64,000 bases of DNA from the NCBI GenBank assembly GCA_030789695.1, contig CM061136.1, forward strand, positions 136,164,448 to 136,228,447, given 5' to 3'. The position numbers were made by a program, and so were the translations under genes. This document shows positions 34,456-45,487 of this stretch, in pieces; the stretch's first letter is position 1; every line of letters starts with the position of its first letter. The stretch is from Scilla litardierei (taxonomy: Eukaryota > Streptophyta > Magnoliopsida > Asparagales > Asparagaceae). Under the pieces are notes generated by a model that ran no database searches, had not been told where the DNA came from, and saw only the letters and a program-made list of their open reading frames with translations.

Positions 34456-34856
34456 GTGTGCTGTGAGACGTGCCTACCAATGCGAAGTGCAATAGAAAAG
34501 GAGCGAATGTACCCAAGCACGACGCGAATGCAAGCAATGGATGTGAGCGGAGAAACGCCTCCTCCAAGAAGCTCCGAATCTGCCCCTGATTCTCTCCCAA
34601 GCTATCCTGAAACACAAATTGACAAATTAGCAATAAATATCAATAAATTTGGGGTAAAATCAAGAGTAATAGATGTGTATAAAGTTTAATTTCAATTCGG
34701 GGCAGAATAGGGCTTATGAAATGGAGATTGGGAGAAAAGAGGAGAAATTGGGCTAAATGGGGGACGGACGGCGGTGAGAGGAGCGGCGCCGGCGGCGGCT
34801 GGGAGGCGGCGTCGGCGGCGTGGGGTGTGCCGCTCGGGCACGGGGGTGGTGCGGCT
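34456..34856 (-). mobile_element. spacer upstream of A ATHILA ORF-1-like gene
   Basis: Non-coding. It joins across element B to 47206-47467 and matches 41629-41830 of element B. It serves as the empty site for the MITE pair in B: TAGATGTGTATAAAGTTTAA near 34669 corresponds to the point where B carries the (GA)n, (TA)n and MITE insertion. Confidence 0.6.
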
Positions 34857-36596
34857 TGGTCGCGCCCGGATATACACCCAGAAAATGACTTTAGTTTTAC
34901 CGCAAGTGCATGGCGTAGTGGCGAGCGGGTATCGAACTCAGGGAGGACAATTGATAGTATCCTACTTTGATCACCTAGCTATTGATGGAATAAGAATATT
35001 TTTTATGGTAATATCACAATCGTACAAATATCAAATAGAATTCAATATAACAAAGCATCTAGGGATATGAAATCCCCACTACGGGCCATCACTCATCCTT
35101 GTGGATCATGAATATCAATGTTACTAAGCTTGAATGTAGGTGAACTAGTCGCAACTTAATGTAGAACCAAGCTCACGCTCTCGTGCTATTACCGGTCTAT
35201 AGCAACCTAGATTGGGGCCCACTCTCATGCAAACCCTAACCTAAGCTACTAGCGTGAAGATCGACATCATCGTCCAATCGCAACTTGAGCCAACTCTCGT
35301 GCAAACTCGAGCTACGACCTAGGTTATGATAGTTCGTATTCGTCTAATCTCTTGCAAAAGAATATTAGTATAGATTTATAATTAAAATATTAGCTTTGGT
35401 CCAATCTCTTACAAACCAAATCTAGAGAATTTCAATTATAAACCTAAATCGAATATCTAGGCCTTCCCATCGATTTGGATCCAATCTCTTGCAAATCCTA
35501 ATTGATGGAAATTCATAGCTACTCGTAATAAATCAATCACAACCTAAACTTTCTTCAATACTAGCAACAATTCTATTTATTCATCACAATTCAAAGATTG
35601 GGTCCATAGGGGTCATCCACATGCCCTAGAACGACGAAACTATTCACAAATCATCATGGAAATCTCAGAAATAAAGAAAAGGATCATAGCACAATTCATT
35701 GTAGAGAAGAGACAATTCATAAAAATAAGATTTTTAGCAAGAAAGAACAAACCAAAATTGTCGCTTATGATCTCCAGCTAAGATTTACAAAAGGAATAGC
35801 CATCAAAAAATAATAGAAGTCTCTCCTAAAACTAGGGATAAAACTAGGTTTAAATACAAGCCAAATTCATCCAAAAAATCCTGACAGATTTGCCCCTGCG
35901 CAGCCTAGAAATCCCAATTTGCGTAGAGTCGGACTGCGTCACTCGGCCGAGTGACCTATGTCACTCGGCCGAGTGACAGACCCAATAAAAGATATAAAGT
36001 CTGGGAGTTTCGGGGGTCTGTCGCTCTGACTGACTCGGGCGAGTGGGCTTCTTCACTCGGCCGAGTGAGCAATCTTGCTCGGCCGAGTGGGTCTTCTCAG
36101 AATTTCCAGTAACTTGGCCGCTTCTCGGAAGAAAATCCATGTTCTACTCGGACGAGTGAGCTTTCTCACTCAGTCGAGCAAAATTCCTTGTTCGGGCCGA
36201 GTGAACTCTGAAAATTGGCTGTGTGCATCCGTTTCACTCGGCCGAGTACATCTCTTCACTCAGCCGAGTGAACTGGCTATTCGGCCGAATGAGCTGTATC
36301 TGGGCTCTTTTCTTCTCCTCCTCTCCTCCTCGTCGATTCCATCGAATTTCTTCCTCTTCTGCCCATCCTCTAGCGCTGCTAACTCCTCAAATAAGCTGTG
36401 GACGATTCTCCGATGTGCATAAAAGTCCTTTGATCTCATTTTCGATCCAAATCGCTCCATATCTCCTGAAATACGACAAAAACAAGAAATAGTGAAAAGC
36501 AATGCGATATCGTCGAATAATCGTGGAAAACACAATATGGACGATCGAAATGACATGAAAACATGCAGTAAAAAGGTGTAAAATAAGGAGCGATCA
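34857..36596 (-). mobile_element. 3' LTR of element B
   Basis: 1740 bp, TGGTCGCGCCCGG...GGAGCGATCA on the plus strand. Palindrome array 35940-36292, TATTTAA box near 35850. Confidence 0.92.
35846..35862 (-). promoter_or_regulatory. TATA-like box of Athila LTR
   Basis: The minus strand reads GGCTTGTATTTAAACCT, about 80 bp past the palindrome array. An equivalent is present in the other Athila LTRs. Confidence 0.45.
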
Positions 36597-38739
36597 AAAT
36601 CCCCCAAGCTTACCTGTTACTCGTCCTCGAGGAAGATGAGTAAGGCGAGCCTGGCGGGTAAAAATATGGAAAAAGGAAAAAGAAGATAGAAAAGAAAAAC
36701 GAAGAGGGAGGTGCTCGATCATTTTCTCAGGACATGGACTTGCTTACTCAAATAGCATACGGCGAATAAAAACATGCCAAAGATTTTTATCTCGATATCA
36801 TGATCATATAAGGATGCATTCAATATAGAAACCCAAGAATATCAAAACAATATGAAATATGAAATCATCCTAGAATTAGCATCGTCTGAAGCATTTAAAG
36901 TAATATACATAATCATAGACCACACACTTTTCAATTGATCGCTTTCTATTTGGAGTATAAGAGGTATCACACAATATGAAGCAATAAGAATATAAAGGAG
37001 TGGTTTTCATGAAATGCATGCTAAATTTCAATTCTTGGACTTCGTATTACTTTAGTAATCTCCCTGAGTATAGAAAATTAGCTAGCTTAGGTTGTCATGC
37101 ACAGAAAAGTAGCCACTCTCTCACACATCATTGGATCCTCTCCCCCAAGCTTATCTATAAGCGTGGTGGCATCAAATTTAACAATAAGACTTTTCCCATT
37201 TTTGAAGCTCCAATAATTAAAAGAAAAAGAGGGAAGAAAGAAAATGAAATGAAATGGGATCATATATGTACTTCCTTTCTCTCTCTCTTTTTCTTTTTTT
37301 CAAATCAATATGTACAATAAGGATCCCAAATCAAAAGATAGAGAGATATACATGTATTCTTTTTTTCTTTTTGATTTTGGGGTGTTGGAGCATGGACTTT
37401 TTTAGCAAGGGGGATATGCCAATATAAGATTCGCTAAAGGGAGATTCACCAATGATTTTAAATATAGAAATAATGCTCAAGATATGTGGAGAAAGAAAAG
37501 TATGCAACGCTAGTTCACTCTATAGAATGTGCACGACAACTTTCAGCAGAGTAATGTAATCTACTCAGTTTGATCTTAGAAAGTAAACTAATCCAGTTAT
37601 ATCAACATAACATACATTCAATCAACCTGAAAGTGAAGCGTACAATTTTCATGCAATAAGAAGTGACATCAGACAAAAAAACAGTACTCCAAATATAGGC
37701 AATCAATGCATGAAGCTTGGTGTGTTTTCTATGAAGAGTATACAATATAAATCATCAGACTCAGCTAATAGAAGAATTTCATTCACATTCATATAACAAA
37801 GGTGTGGGTTACTATCTCGAATGCATAGCCAGCATGGCATATAATATCTGAAATAAAAACGATGGCATGACAAGATAATATGCATACAGAGATAAGCTAA
37901 TTCCATGTCATCGTCATCACAGAAAATTCATCTCTAGCCAAAAGGATAAAGGAAGAAAAAAGATAAAAGGAAAATAAGAGCTACTGTACATATGCAGCAC
38001 ACAAAAAAGTAAGAAAACGTGATGCATGAGAAAAAAATGAAAAAGTGGGTGAAAATTGGTGTAAAAACAAAGAAAGGTGGGAAAAATAAAAGTAGAAGTA
38101 AAGAAAATGAAAAGTGCGTGAGACACTCACTCCCTCAAGCTAAACGGCACAGTGTCCTTAATATGCAAAGTGTGGCACACATAGAAATATGATATGGGTG
38201 GGGTGGGTGAGGATGCATGCATGATGGAAATAAAAGAAAAATGAGATGGATATGCAAGTGATGCATACAGAGATCAAGATGGTGCAATATAAGTGTCCCC
38301 AAAATACCTCCTCTCTCCCAAAATGATATGGACAGATATGAGCAAAAGTGAACAAAATGTGTGTGGAGGAGGGGTGCAAAATCAGCAGGCAGAAGATATC
38401 TAGAATAGCAGCATTAAAAGTGTGTGAGGCATCCAGTGTGTGCCTAAATGGGTGGTGGAGTGCCAGCACCGTCCTATGGTGGAGGTGGTGGTGGCCCGGG
38501 CTGCTGGGTAGGGGTAGGTGCAGTGGCAGGTGGCGGATGTGACAGTCGCGCAAGAATATGGTTTAGGTAAGCCTAAATGCCAGGAAGTAAAGCGACACGA
38601 GATTGTACAGCACTGACGGTAGCGTAGAGAGCCCGGAAGTCTCCTCTGAGACCACTACTGCCCCTTCTAGAGCACACAGGTGCTGAACTAGGGTGTCGGG
38701 GGGAGGTGGAGTAGCGGGTCGAACAGGTGAGGAACGGGG
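36597..38739 (-). mobile_element. PPT and 3' noncoding region of element B
   Basis: The minus strand carries AGCTTGGGGGATTT next to the LTR. The remaining 2.1 kb is noncoding and collinear with the same region of element A. No gene seen. Confidence 0.7.
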
Positions 38740-40434
38740 CTACCTCGCACGGCTACCGTAAATAACTGGTGTGACTACCTGGTGGGGCTGTGGTGCTGTG
38801 CTCACAAAAAGATGCTCAGCCTCTTTGGGAGGCTGAGACGTTAGAATGGTCGAAGAAGGAGCAGCAGCAGAGGCTGAAACGGTGACAGAGGGCAAGTAGG
38901 ACAGAGAGCTCGCTGACACAGAAATGGGGACAGACGTCACGATACTCTCGGTGAAGACATCTGCAGTGGAGATAGAAGTGTCGACCGCTGGGGAGGCCGT
39001 GAAGTGTGCAGAAAATGACTCCCCAGGGGTCGAGAATAAGAAAGTGGAAAGGGTCTCCACTACAGAGGCAAAAGAGGGCTCATCGCTCTCAATAATGGTG
39101 GTGGGACGCTCAGGGCTCACAACAGAAATGGGGTCGATGGTCATCCGCACAGAGGTGGTGGTGGTGGTGGTGGACTCAGCAAGTGTGCTCCCGACACTGA
39201 CAGAAGTGTGGACAGAGGTGTCGGAAGGTGCAGACAAATCTGGTGCAGGATAAGGTATCTCTAGGTCCAGAGGTGGAAGGAGGGGCTCTTGCTGAGCACC
39301 CTCAGGCTCTAGCATGTATGAGGCTGGGATGAGGAGATCCATTGCTGGAATCCACTCCCCACCTGCGGGTCCAATATGGGTTTGAGCGGGGCTCGGGAGA
39401 ACCATGTAATCAGCGCCAGAAGGACCGTATAGCCATACCCAGTGGTGCTGACCATGAGGACGCATCATCCTCATCCGGGCCATAACGTCTATAGAAAGGG
39501 AAGTGGGGCCCGGCGGTCTAAGTAAACCAGCTGGAAGGTCTACTCCGCACATGAGAGCCAGAAGGGTAATCAGACCGCCGCAACAGATAGGCGTCCTAGC
39601 ACCGACGGAGATAATGATGCAGTCTAAGTACCAACTAGCTATATCAATCTCAATGGTAGGGAGTAAAATGTCTCCACCCCTCTCGAAGGCCCTCGATCGA
39701 GTCATCGCATAGAGCATGTAGAGCTCCGGTGTCGACATCGTCCCTGGCTCATACCTTGCTAAGAAAGTGGTCGCCAAAAGGTGCTATGCAATGCGGAGGC
39801 ATGGGTGGAGGATATCGGAGGCCTTGGCCTGGCTAGGGTCAAAGGTGAGAGGAGATTCCGTGATATGTGTCCAGAAGGCGTGTGTGTCAAATGACAGCGG
39901 TGGGATGTGAGTGGGACTATAGGCTCGGTCTGGGTCCGGAACTGGGGGCCACTGAAAGCAGGCTCGGAGCATGTCGAGAGTGATCTCGCACTCATGTTCC
40001 ATCATTCGGAAAGAGCAACCCCCAGGAGTCCTAGTAATAGAGCTTAGAACCTCTAGTGTCAGACGGATATAGGTGACCGCCGACACCGACAAAAAGTCAC
40101 ACCACCCCACGTTGTCATACAACTGGAGCAGCCCCTCAAATACCCCTAGGCGCTCAAAGTCTGATATGTGCACGAACCTAGAGGGTACAATCGAGCGATG
40201 GGAGATACGCTCAACTCTGGCGCGATGTGCGTCATTGCTGAACGTAATCCCCATTGAATCGAAAGCGGGGGCGGGCTATGCCGGTGGTGGAATAGGTGCG
40301 GTAGGAGACGAAAGTGTGGGTGGCGGCGGGCTAGGTGGAGGGGAGTCCGCCCTAGCGGAAGAGGAGCCAGGACCGTTGGACCTCTTTCGCTTGGAAGCGG
40401 GCACCCGCGTACGCGACCTAGTACGTGGGGGTAT
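38740..40434 (-). pseudogene. element B ATHILA ORF-1-like gene with stops
   Basis: Homologous to the gene at 32748-34455 but with the frame largely kept. The start codon is ATA (40432-40434) where A has ATG. A TAG replaces a probable CAG near 40275, and another TAG sits at 39784-39786. Between these lie HRARVERISHRSIVPSRF, LLQLYDNVGWCDFLSV and FQWPPVPDPDR. After the second stop 345 residues are open, with FLARYEPGTMS, IDIASWYLDC, HHWVWLYGPSGADYM and a serine/threonine-rich tail. The conserved core probably defines the ATHILA ORF-1 family fold; its role is unknown. The lesions look like simple transitions. Confidence 0.8.
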
Positions 40435-40651
40435 GTGACCCGTGAATCGTGCCTACCTGATATGCGAAGTGATGTAAATAAGGAACGAGTGTATCTGAGC
40501 AAGACACGAGAGCAAGCGGTGGGTGAGTGTGGAGAATCGCCTCCTCCGAGAAGCTCCAAATTCGCCCTGAATCTCCTCCAAGCTAGCATGAAACATTAAT
40601 TCACAAATTAGCAATGTATATCAATAAGTATGGGGGTAAGATCAGAGATAA

Positions 40652-40694
40652 TAGAGAGAGAGCGAGAGAGAGCGAGAGAGAGAGAGAGAGAGAG

Positions 40695-40698
<4 letters not shown>
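40652..40698. repeat. (GA)n tract
   Basis: GAGAGA with a few GCGA interruptions, running directly into (TA)n. Confidence 0.95.
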
Positions 40699-40729
<31 letters not shown>

Positions 40730-40734
<5 letters not shown>

Positions 40735-41110
40735 TGATCTTCGGTTGCGAAAAAAGGGGTTTTCGCACGGTGCGAAAATTTTTTTTTTATTTTTTTGAAA
40801 TTTTTTTTTTCAAAAATTTTTTTTTGATGTTTAATCCATACAAATATATACCCCAGGGAAAATAATGGGTGAACCCGTTGGGCATTAGAGCACCCATCCA
40901 CCCGTTACAAATTTAACGGTCTCAAAACGTGCAAATTTGATGAAATGCCTTGATCGAAGGCCAAATGACATTATTTCTCAACCATTATTTTTTGAGGGGG
41001 GTATAACAACATATAATGAGGGTGGAAAAAAGAATTTTTGAAAAAAAAAATTTCAAAAAAAAGATAAAAACATTTTCGCACGGTGCGAAATGTTCTCATT
41101 TGAAAATTTT

Positions 41111-41113
<3 letters not shown>
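40730..41113. mobile_element. (TA)n-flanked foldback MITE, copy 1
   Basis: About 384 bp. Long terminal inverted arms: the left CGCACGGTGCGAAAAT, T-run, GAAATTTTTTTTTTC, AAAAATT has its reverse complement at the right end, AATTTTTG, A-run, TTTCAAAAAA, CATTTTCGCACGGTGCG. No ORF. It sits in a (TA)n tract on both sides, so a TA target is likely. Superfamily not assignable. Confidence 0.75.
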
Positions 41114-41160
<47 letters not shown>

Positions 41161-41165
<5 letters not shown>

Positions 41166-41541
41166 CAATCTTCGGGTGCGAAAAATCCCGTGCGAAAGCC
41201 GTGCGAAAACTTTTTTTTTATTTTTTTGAAATTTTTTTTTTCAAAAATTTTTTTTTGATGTTTAATCCATACAATTATATACCCCAGGGAAAATAATGGG
41301 TGAACCCGTTGGGCATTAGAGCACCCATCCACCCGTTACAAATTTAACGGTCTCAAAACGTGCGAATTTGATGAAATGGCTTGATCGAAGGCCAAATGAC
41401 ATTATTTCTCAACCATTATTTTTTGAGGGGGGTATAACAACATATAATGAGGGTGGAAAAAAGAATTTTTGAAAAAAAAAATTTCAAAAAAAAGATAAAA
41501 ACATTTTCACACGGTGCGAAATGTTCTCATTTGAAAATTTT

Positions 41542-41543
<2 letters not shown>
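41161..41543. mobile_element. (TA)n-flanked foldback MITE, copy 2
   Basis: Nearly identical to copy 1 over its length and in the same orientation, separated by a (TA)n run (41114-41160) and followed by a longer one (41544-41628). The outermost left 40 bp differ from copy 1. The layout fits tandem duplication through the TA runs rather than two independent insertions. Confidence 0.75.
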
Positions 41544-41630
<87 letters not shown>

Positions 41631-41915
41631 AGTTTGATTTGGGGCGGGGTTGGGCTAACGAATTGGAGAAATGGAGAAAAATAGTGATTTTGGGTGAAAT
41701 TGGGGGACGTACGGCAGAGGGGGAGTGGCGCCGGGGACGGGAGTCGGTGGCGACGGTGGGCGATGGGTGGTGTGGCTCGGGCGAGGGCGGTGCGGCTCGG
41801 GTGAGGGCGGTGCTTGCTCGGGCAAAGCTTGGGGAAGTCGAAGAGCGCTCGGGAAAAATTGGGAAATTTTGGGTTTTGGAATTTGAGCCCGCGGTGTTTG
41901 GGTTATACAGCTTAA

Positions 41916-42260
41916 GTCACTCGGCCGAGTGGCGAGTTCACTCGGCCGAATGGCACAGTTAAAATTTTTTTCGAAATTTATTCTACAGAGGTCGCGACTC
42001 GGCTAAGCAGCTATCTCACTTGGCCGAGTAGACAATGGCCACTCGGCCGAGTGGAAAGGCCACTCAGCCGAGTGGAAAGGCCACTCAGTACTTTTCAGGT
42101 GCAGAAAGTGTCAGATTCACTCGGTCGAGTGACAAAGTCACTCGGCCGAGTGGCATATAAATTACAGAGAGTATTTTTTAGGATCTTTCCTAATCAGTAC
42201 CCTACTCGACCGAGTAGGTTCTTTGCTCGACTGTGTGAGAATTTCACTCCATCGAGTGGC
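41916..42260 (-). repeat. palindrome array in element B spacer
   Basis: About eleven ACTCGGCCGAGT-type motifs, with starts mostly 21-23 nt apart, upstream (minus strand) of the ATHILA ORF-1-like gene. Same motif as in the LTR arrays of A and B. The counterpart in A is split by copia C into 47323-47465 and 56504-56645. Confidence 0.82.
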
Positions 42261-42596
42261 CTGCTGTTTTCAGCTCCAACCCTCTGTTTTTGCTCCACTT
42301 TCTGTTTTTCGTCTCCCCGTCAGTTCCTTCCTCCTCCTGAGGCCTGAGCATGTTCCTGGAGTGCTCTCCTTTTCCATGATCATCGTCCATTCAAATTATT
42401 CCTTGTTCTCCATCTCCTGTCATGACAAATAGAGCCAGTTGTCAAGATTTTCATCGACTCTTGACTCTAAACACTAACAAAGACATAAAACAAGAATAAA
42501 TTGAAAAAATTCGACTAGAAATAAAATAGAACCGTCGGGTTGCCTCCCGACAAGCGCTCGTTTAAGGTCTTGAGCTCGACCCCTTAAGATACGCGT

Positions 42597-43597
42597 TTAA
42601 TGGTCGATGTTCGGTGCATGTAAGATGCGCGCGTCAAATTTGCCGGGAAGGCCACTTGGATTTAATTGTTGATGTTCATAGGCATTCCTCGGCTCCCCCT
42701 CATCATGGGTAGTAATGGGAGATGAGTCCCCCAAGCTTGAGCTTTTACCGTTCTTTTTCTTTGCCGACGGTGACGATTTCTTGTCCGGCGGAGCTTTCTC
42801 CGAATTCTTTGCCGCGGAGAGCTTACATAGCTCTCTAATTCTTGTGACATCAGCGTCGTCTTTGTCATCAACCATAGAATGATCCGGTGGGTCTTTCAAC
42901 ATTTCTCCATCTCTAGAAGATTGGCCTTCTTCGAAGCCGTCATTGTGCAAGGCACCGATAGCATATGACATAGCATCATCAATGACCTCATCGAGAGGTC
43001 CACATAATTAACGTCCTCCATCCAAGGCATGTGCTTCATTGCCTTAGGAATATGAAGATCGACCTCTATGTTTCTGACGTTCAAAGACAAGGTGTCGTCT
43101 CTCACGTCAACTATCACGCTGGCGGTGGCCAAGAAGGGGCGTCCAAGAATTAGTGACGTATCGCCCTCCTCCTTGATATCCATTACCACGAAGTCGCACG
43201 GTAAGCAAATTCCTCCCGGTACTTGATGCGGTATGTTCTCCGCAATTCCCACCGGCCTAGTTACCCGACCGCCCGCGAGTTATATTCTCATATCCGTTGG
43301 CTTTAGGTCGGTCCCCGTATTTAATTTCTTAAACATTGTTAGGGGCATTAGGCTGACGCTTGCTTCCAAATCTACCAAAGCTTTTTGTAGCGAGACTCCT
43401 CCAAGCATGCAAGGGATGCGGAAGCTTCCGGGATCTTTAAATTTTGTAGGCTCCTTCTCTTTTCGGATGAACCATGTACCTTGCTCGGCGAGCATTATCT
43501 TCTCCTTTCGCTTCTTTTTCGAAATCAAGTCTTTTAGGAACTTGGCGTAAGACGGGATCTCTATAATAGCGTCCAAGAAAGGGATATTTAGGCTCAC
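42597..43597 (-). pseudogene. element B aspartic protease region
   Basis: Minus-strand frame with the retropepsin site ALVDLEASVSLMPLTMF (about 43380-43335), where the usual DLGAS glycine is glutamate, so activity is doubtful. A TAA at 43280-43282 interrupts it. The frame resumes with the flap and C-terminal part, including DTSLILGRPFLATAS, which matches the conserved ILGRPFL of Athila and other gypsy proteases. A low-complexity, charged tail with SSLGDSSP follows to 42597. RT should come next but is absent. The enzyme would process Gag. Confidence 0.78.
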
Positions 43598-43603
43598 TCC
43601 CTG

Positions 43604-45351
43604 CTAGTACTCAACAAATTTGGTGAGCCGCTTCTCAATCTTTGTCCTTGCCAACCTTTGTGGGAAGGGTACCGGTGGCATATAGTTGCGCTCCTCACGT
43701 GGCTTCACAATTTCAGAATTTTCACAGTCTTTTGGCTCTTTTAGGCACTCCTCCTCATTAACCAGCTCCTTGTCATCCAAAATTTCTTCCCCCGGCTCCT
43801 TGGTTTGAATAATGGCGGGAGTAGTGTCCTTCCTGCCCCTAGTAGTTACCGCCACCACTGCATTGATGTAGCTGGTATTGCTCCGTGGGTTTGGCTCCGG
43901 TTGAGCCGGTAATTGTTGAGTATTTTTATTGAGCACTGCTAGTTGCTCCGATAATGTGCCACGTCGGTGTTGAGAGAGTCTTGTTGAGCCGTCATTCTAG
44001 CATTTACCTTCTTTTGTTCGGCCATCAATTCATCAACCCTTGCTTCATGGTCCGACCTCGGTGGTGTTTGTGGTGGCTTAGGTGCTCTCCACCCTTGATT
44101 GTACGCCAGAGGTCTATATGGTCCCGCTTGTTGCCTCGGTTGGAAGTTTTGTTGTTGAGGCCCTCTCGGTTGATATTGCGGTTCTTGTGAAGGCCGAGCT
44201 TGAGGTTATTGCTGTGGTGGATTCAAATCCCCATCATTATTAGCATATGAAAATCTCGGGTGATTTCTCGTAGCCGGGTTTGCCCAATAACTGGTGTTTT
44301 ACGTAACATATTGGACTTGCTCTATTGCTCCCTCTCCTTGCTCTCCTCCAACATACATAACATGAGCTTGGTCTTGCCAATCGCTCATGCTTCCTCCCGG
44401 TGTAGAAATGGTAGGGGCTCCATGCGGATCACTAATCAACTTCTCCAATCTCTCCACGACCTTGTGGAGGGAATCAAACTTCTTAGATAGCTCCGCTACG
44501 GCCTTTGCCTCATAAATACTTGTCGGCTTCAAGGATGACGAAGAATGTTCTCTCTCGTCGCCCCATTATTGGTTATTTGAGGCCAACTCCTCGAGTAGGG
44601 CCGTAGCATCATCCGGTGTCTTAGATAATATGGCTCCATTAGCGGTTGCATCGATTATTTGCTTGGTGCCCGATTGAAATCCATTGTAAAAGCTATACAC
44701 AAGCTCCCATGCTTCAATACTATGATGGGAGCATTGGTGTTGGAGATCTTTGAAACGCTCCCATGCCTCAAATAGAGTTTCCTGAGGTCCTTGCTTGAAG
44801 GACATAAGCGCGCTTCTTATCTTGAAGGTCTTGGATGGTGGGTAGAATTTGTTAACAAACATGCTTGCCAACTCATCCCATGTGGTAAAGATCCCCTCCG
44901 CCTGCGTCCTCAACCAATACAATGCTTTTTCCTGAAGAGTAAATGGAAAGACGCGCAGTCGAATAGCGTCGGCCGGCACACCGGGCAACTGAAAAGTAGC
45001 ACATTTGGATAGGAACAACTGTAGATGGTAGTGTGGTTTCTCTTGGGAGTTCCCATGAAATGGGTCTTGTTGCATCAAAACCACAAGTCCCATTTTAAGC
45101 TCGAAGTTCTTGTCCGTCGCCAACTCCGTCATCACAATGGACGAGGTAGTAGAAGTAGTCTTAGGCCGTAGCCTATCTCGGATAGAGACAAGCCTAGCCA
45201 TGCATGCCGCTAACTCCTCTAGTGTCTCCAGAGCGGTCATATGATCTTCCCCTATAGCAAGTCTCCTTTTGGCTCTAAGCCTCCTTGCCGTACGCTCGAT
45301 CTCAGGATCAAATAATATATCTTCTTGATGTGCCTTTGATCTCGTGTACAT
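43604..45351 (-). pseudogene. gag: element B Athila-type gag
   Basis: Starts with MYTRSKAHQEDILFDPEIER. It contains the retrotransposon gag domain (FPFTLQEKALYWLRTQAEG, FVNKFYPPSKTFKIRS, ETLFEAWERFKDLQHQCSHH) within residues 105-235. A TAA at 44566-44568 stands where A has CAA. The frame continues to 44299, breaks again, and resumes as a proline/glutamate-rich C-terminal part (43936-43604) with RKDTTPAII and MPPVPFPQRL. No zinc knuckle is seen, as is usual for Athila gag. The lesions are mostly C-to-T type changes on the coding strand. Confidence 0.82.
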
Positions 45352-45463
45352 GCACAGAAAAAGAGAGTTTTGATAGAATTGTTAGCACGATAGAGGAATA
45401 AAAAGGAAAAAATGATAAAAATAAAAAGAAATAACTAAGTAAAGAAAATAAAATACCGTCGCC

Positions 45464-45481
45464 TCCCTGGCAACGGCGCCA
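45464..45481 (-). other. primer-binding site (tRNA-Asp) of element B
   Basis: The minus strand reads TGGCGCCGTTGCCAGGGA. TGGCGCCGTTGCCGGGGA is the complement of the 3' end of plant tRNA-Asp, used by Athila elements, so there is one mismatch. It lies six bases from the LTR end. Confidence 0.85.
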
Positions 45482-45487
45482 AAAACT

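Larger units (their letters stand above)
40435..42596 (-). mobile_element. pol-less spacer of element B
   Basis: This lies where RT, RNase H and integrase should be. Going down the minus strand it begins with GACCTTAAACGAGCGCTTGT and GGGAGGCAACCCGAC (about 42575-42538), a mark I associate with the end of Athila pol. Then come a palindrome array (42260-41916), a TATA-like GCTGTATAACC near 41905, a GC-rich leader, and the MITE pair. No RT or integrase motif is visible in any frame. Confidence 0.7.

Noticed and set aside
41447..41962. Open frame with a long YIYIYI run
   Set aside because: Translation of (TA)n and MITE sequence, not a membrane protein.
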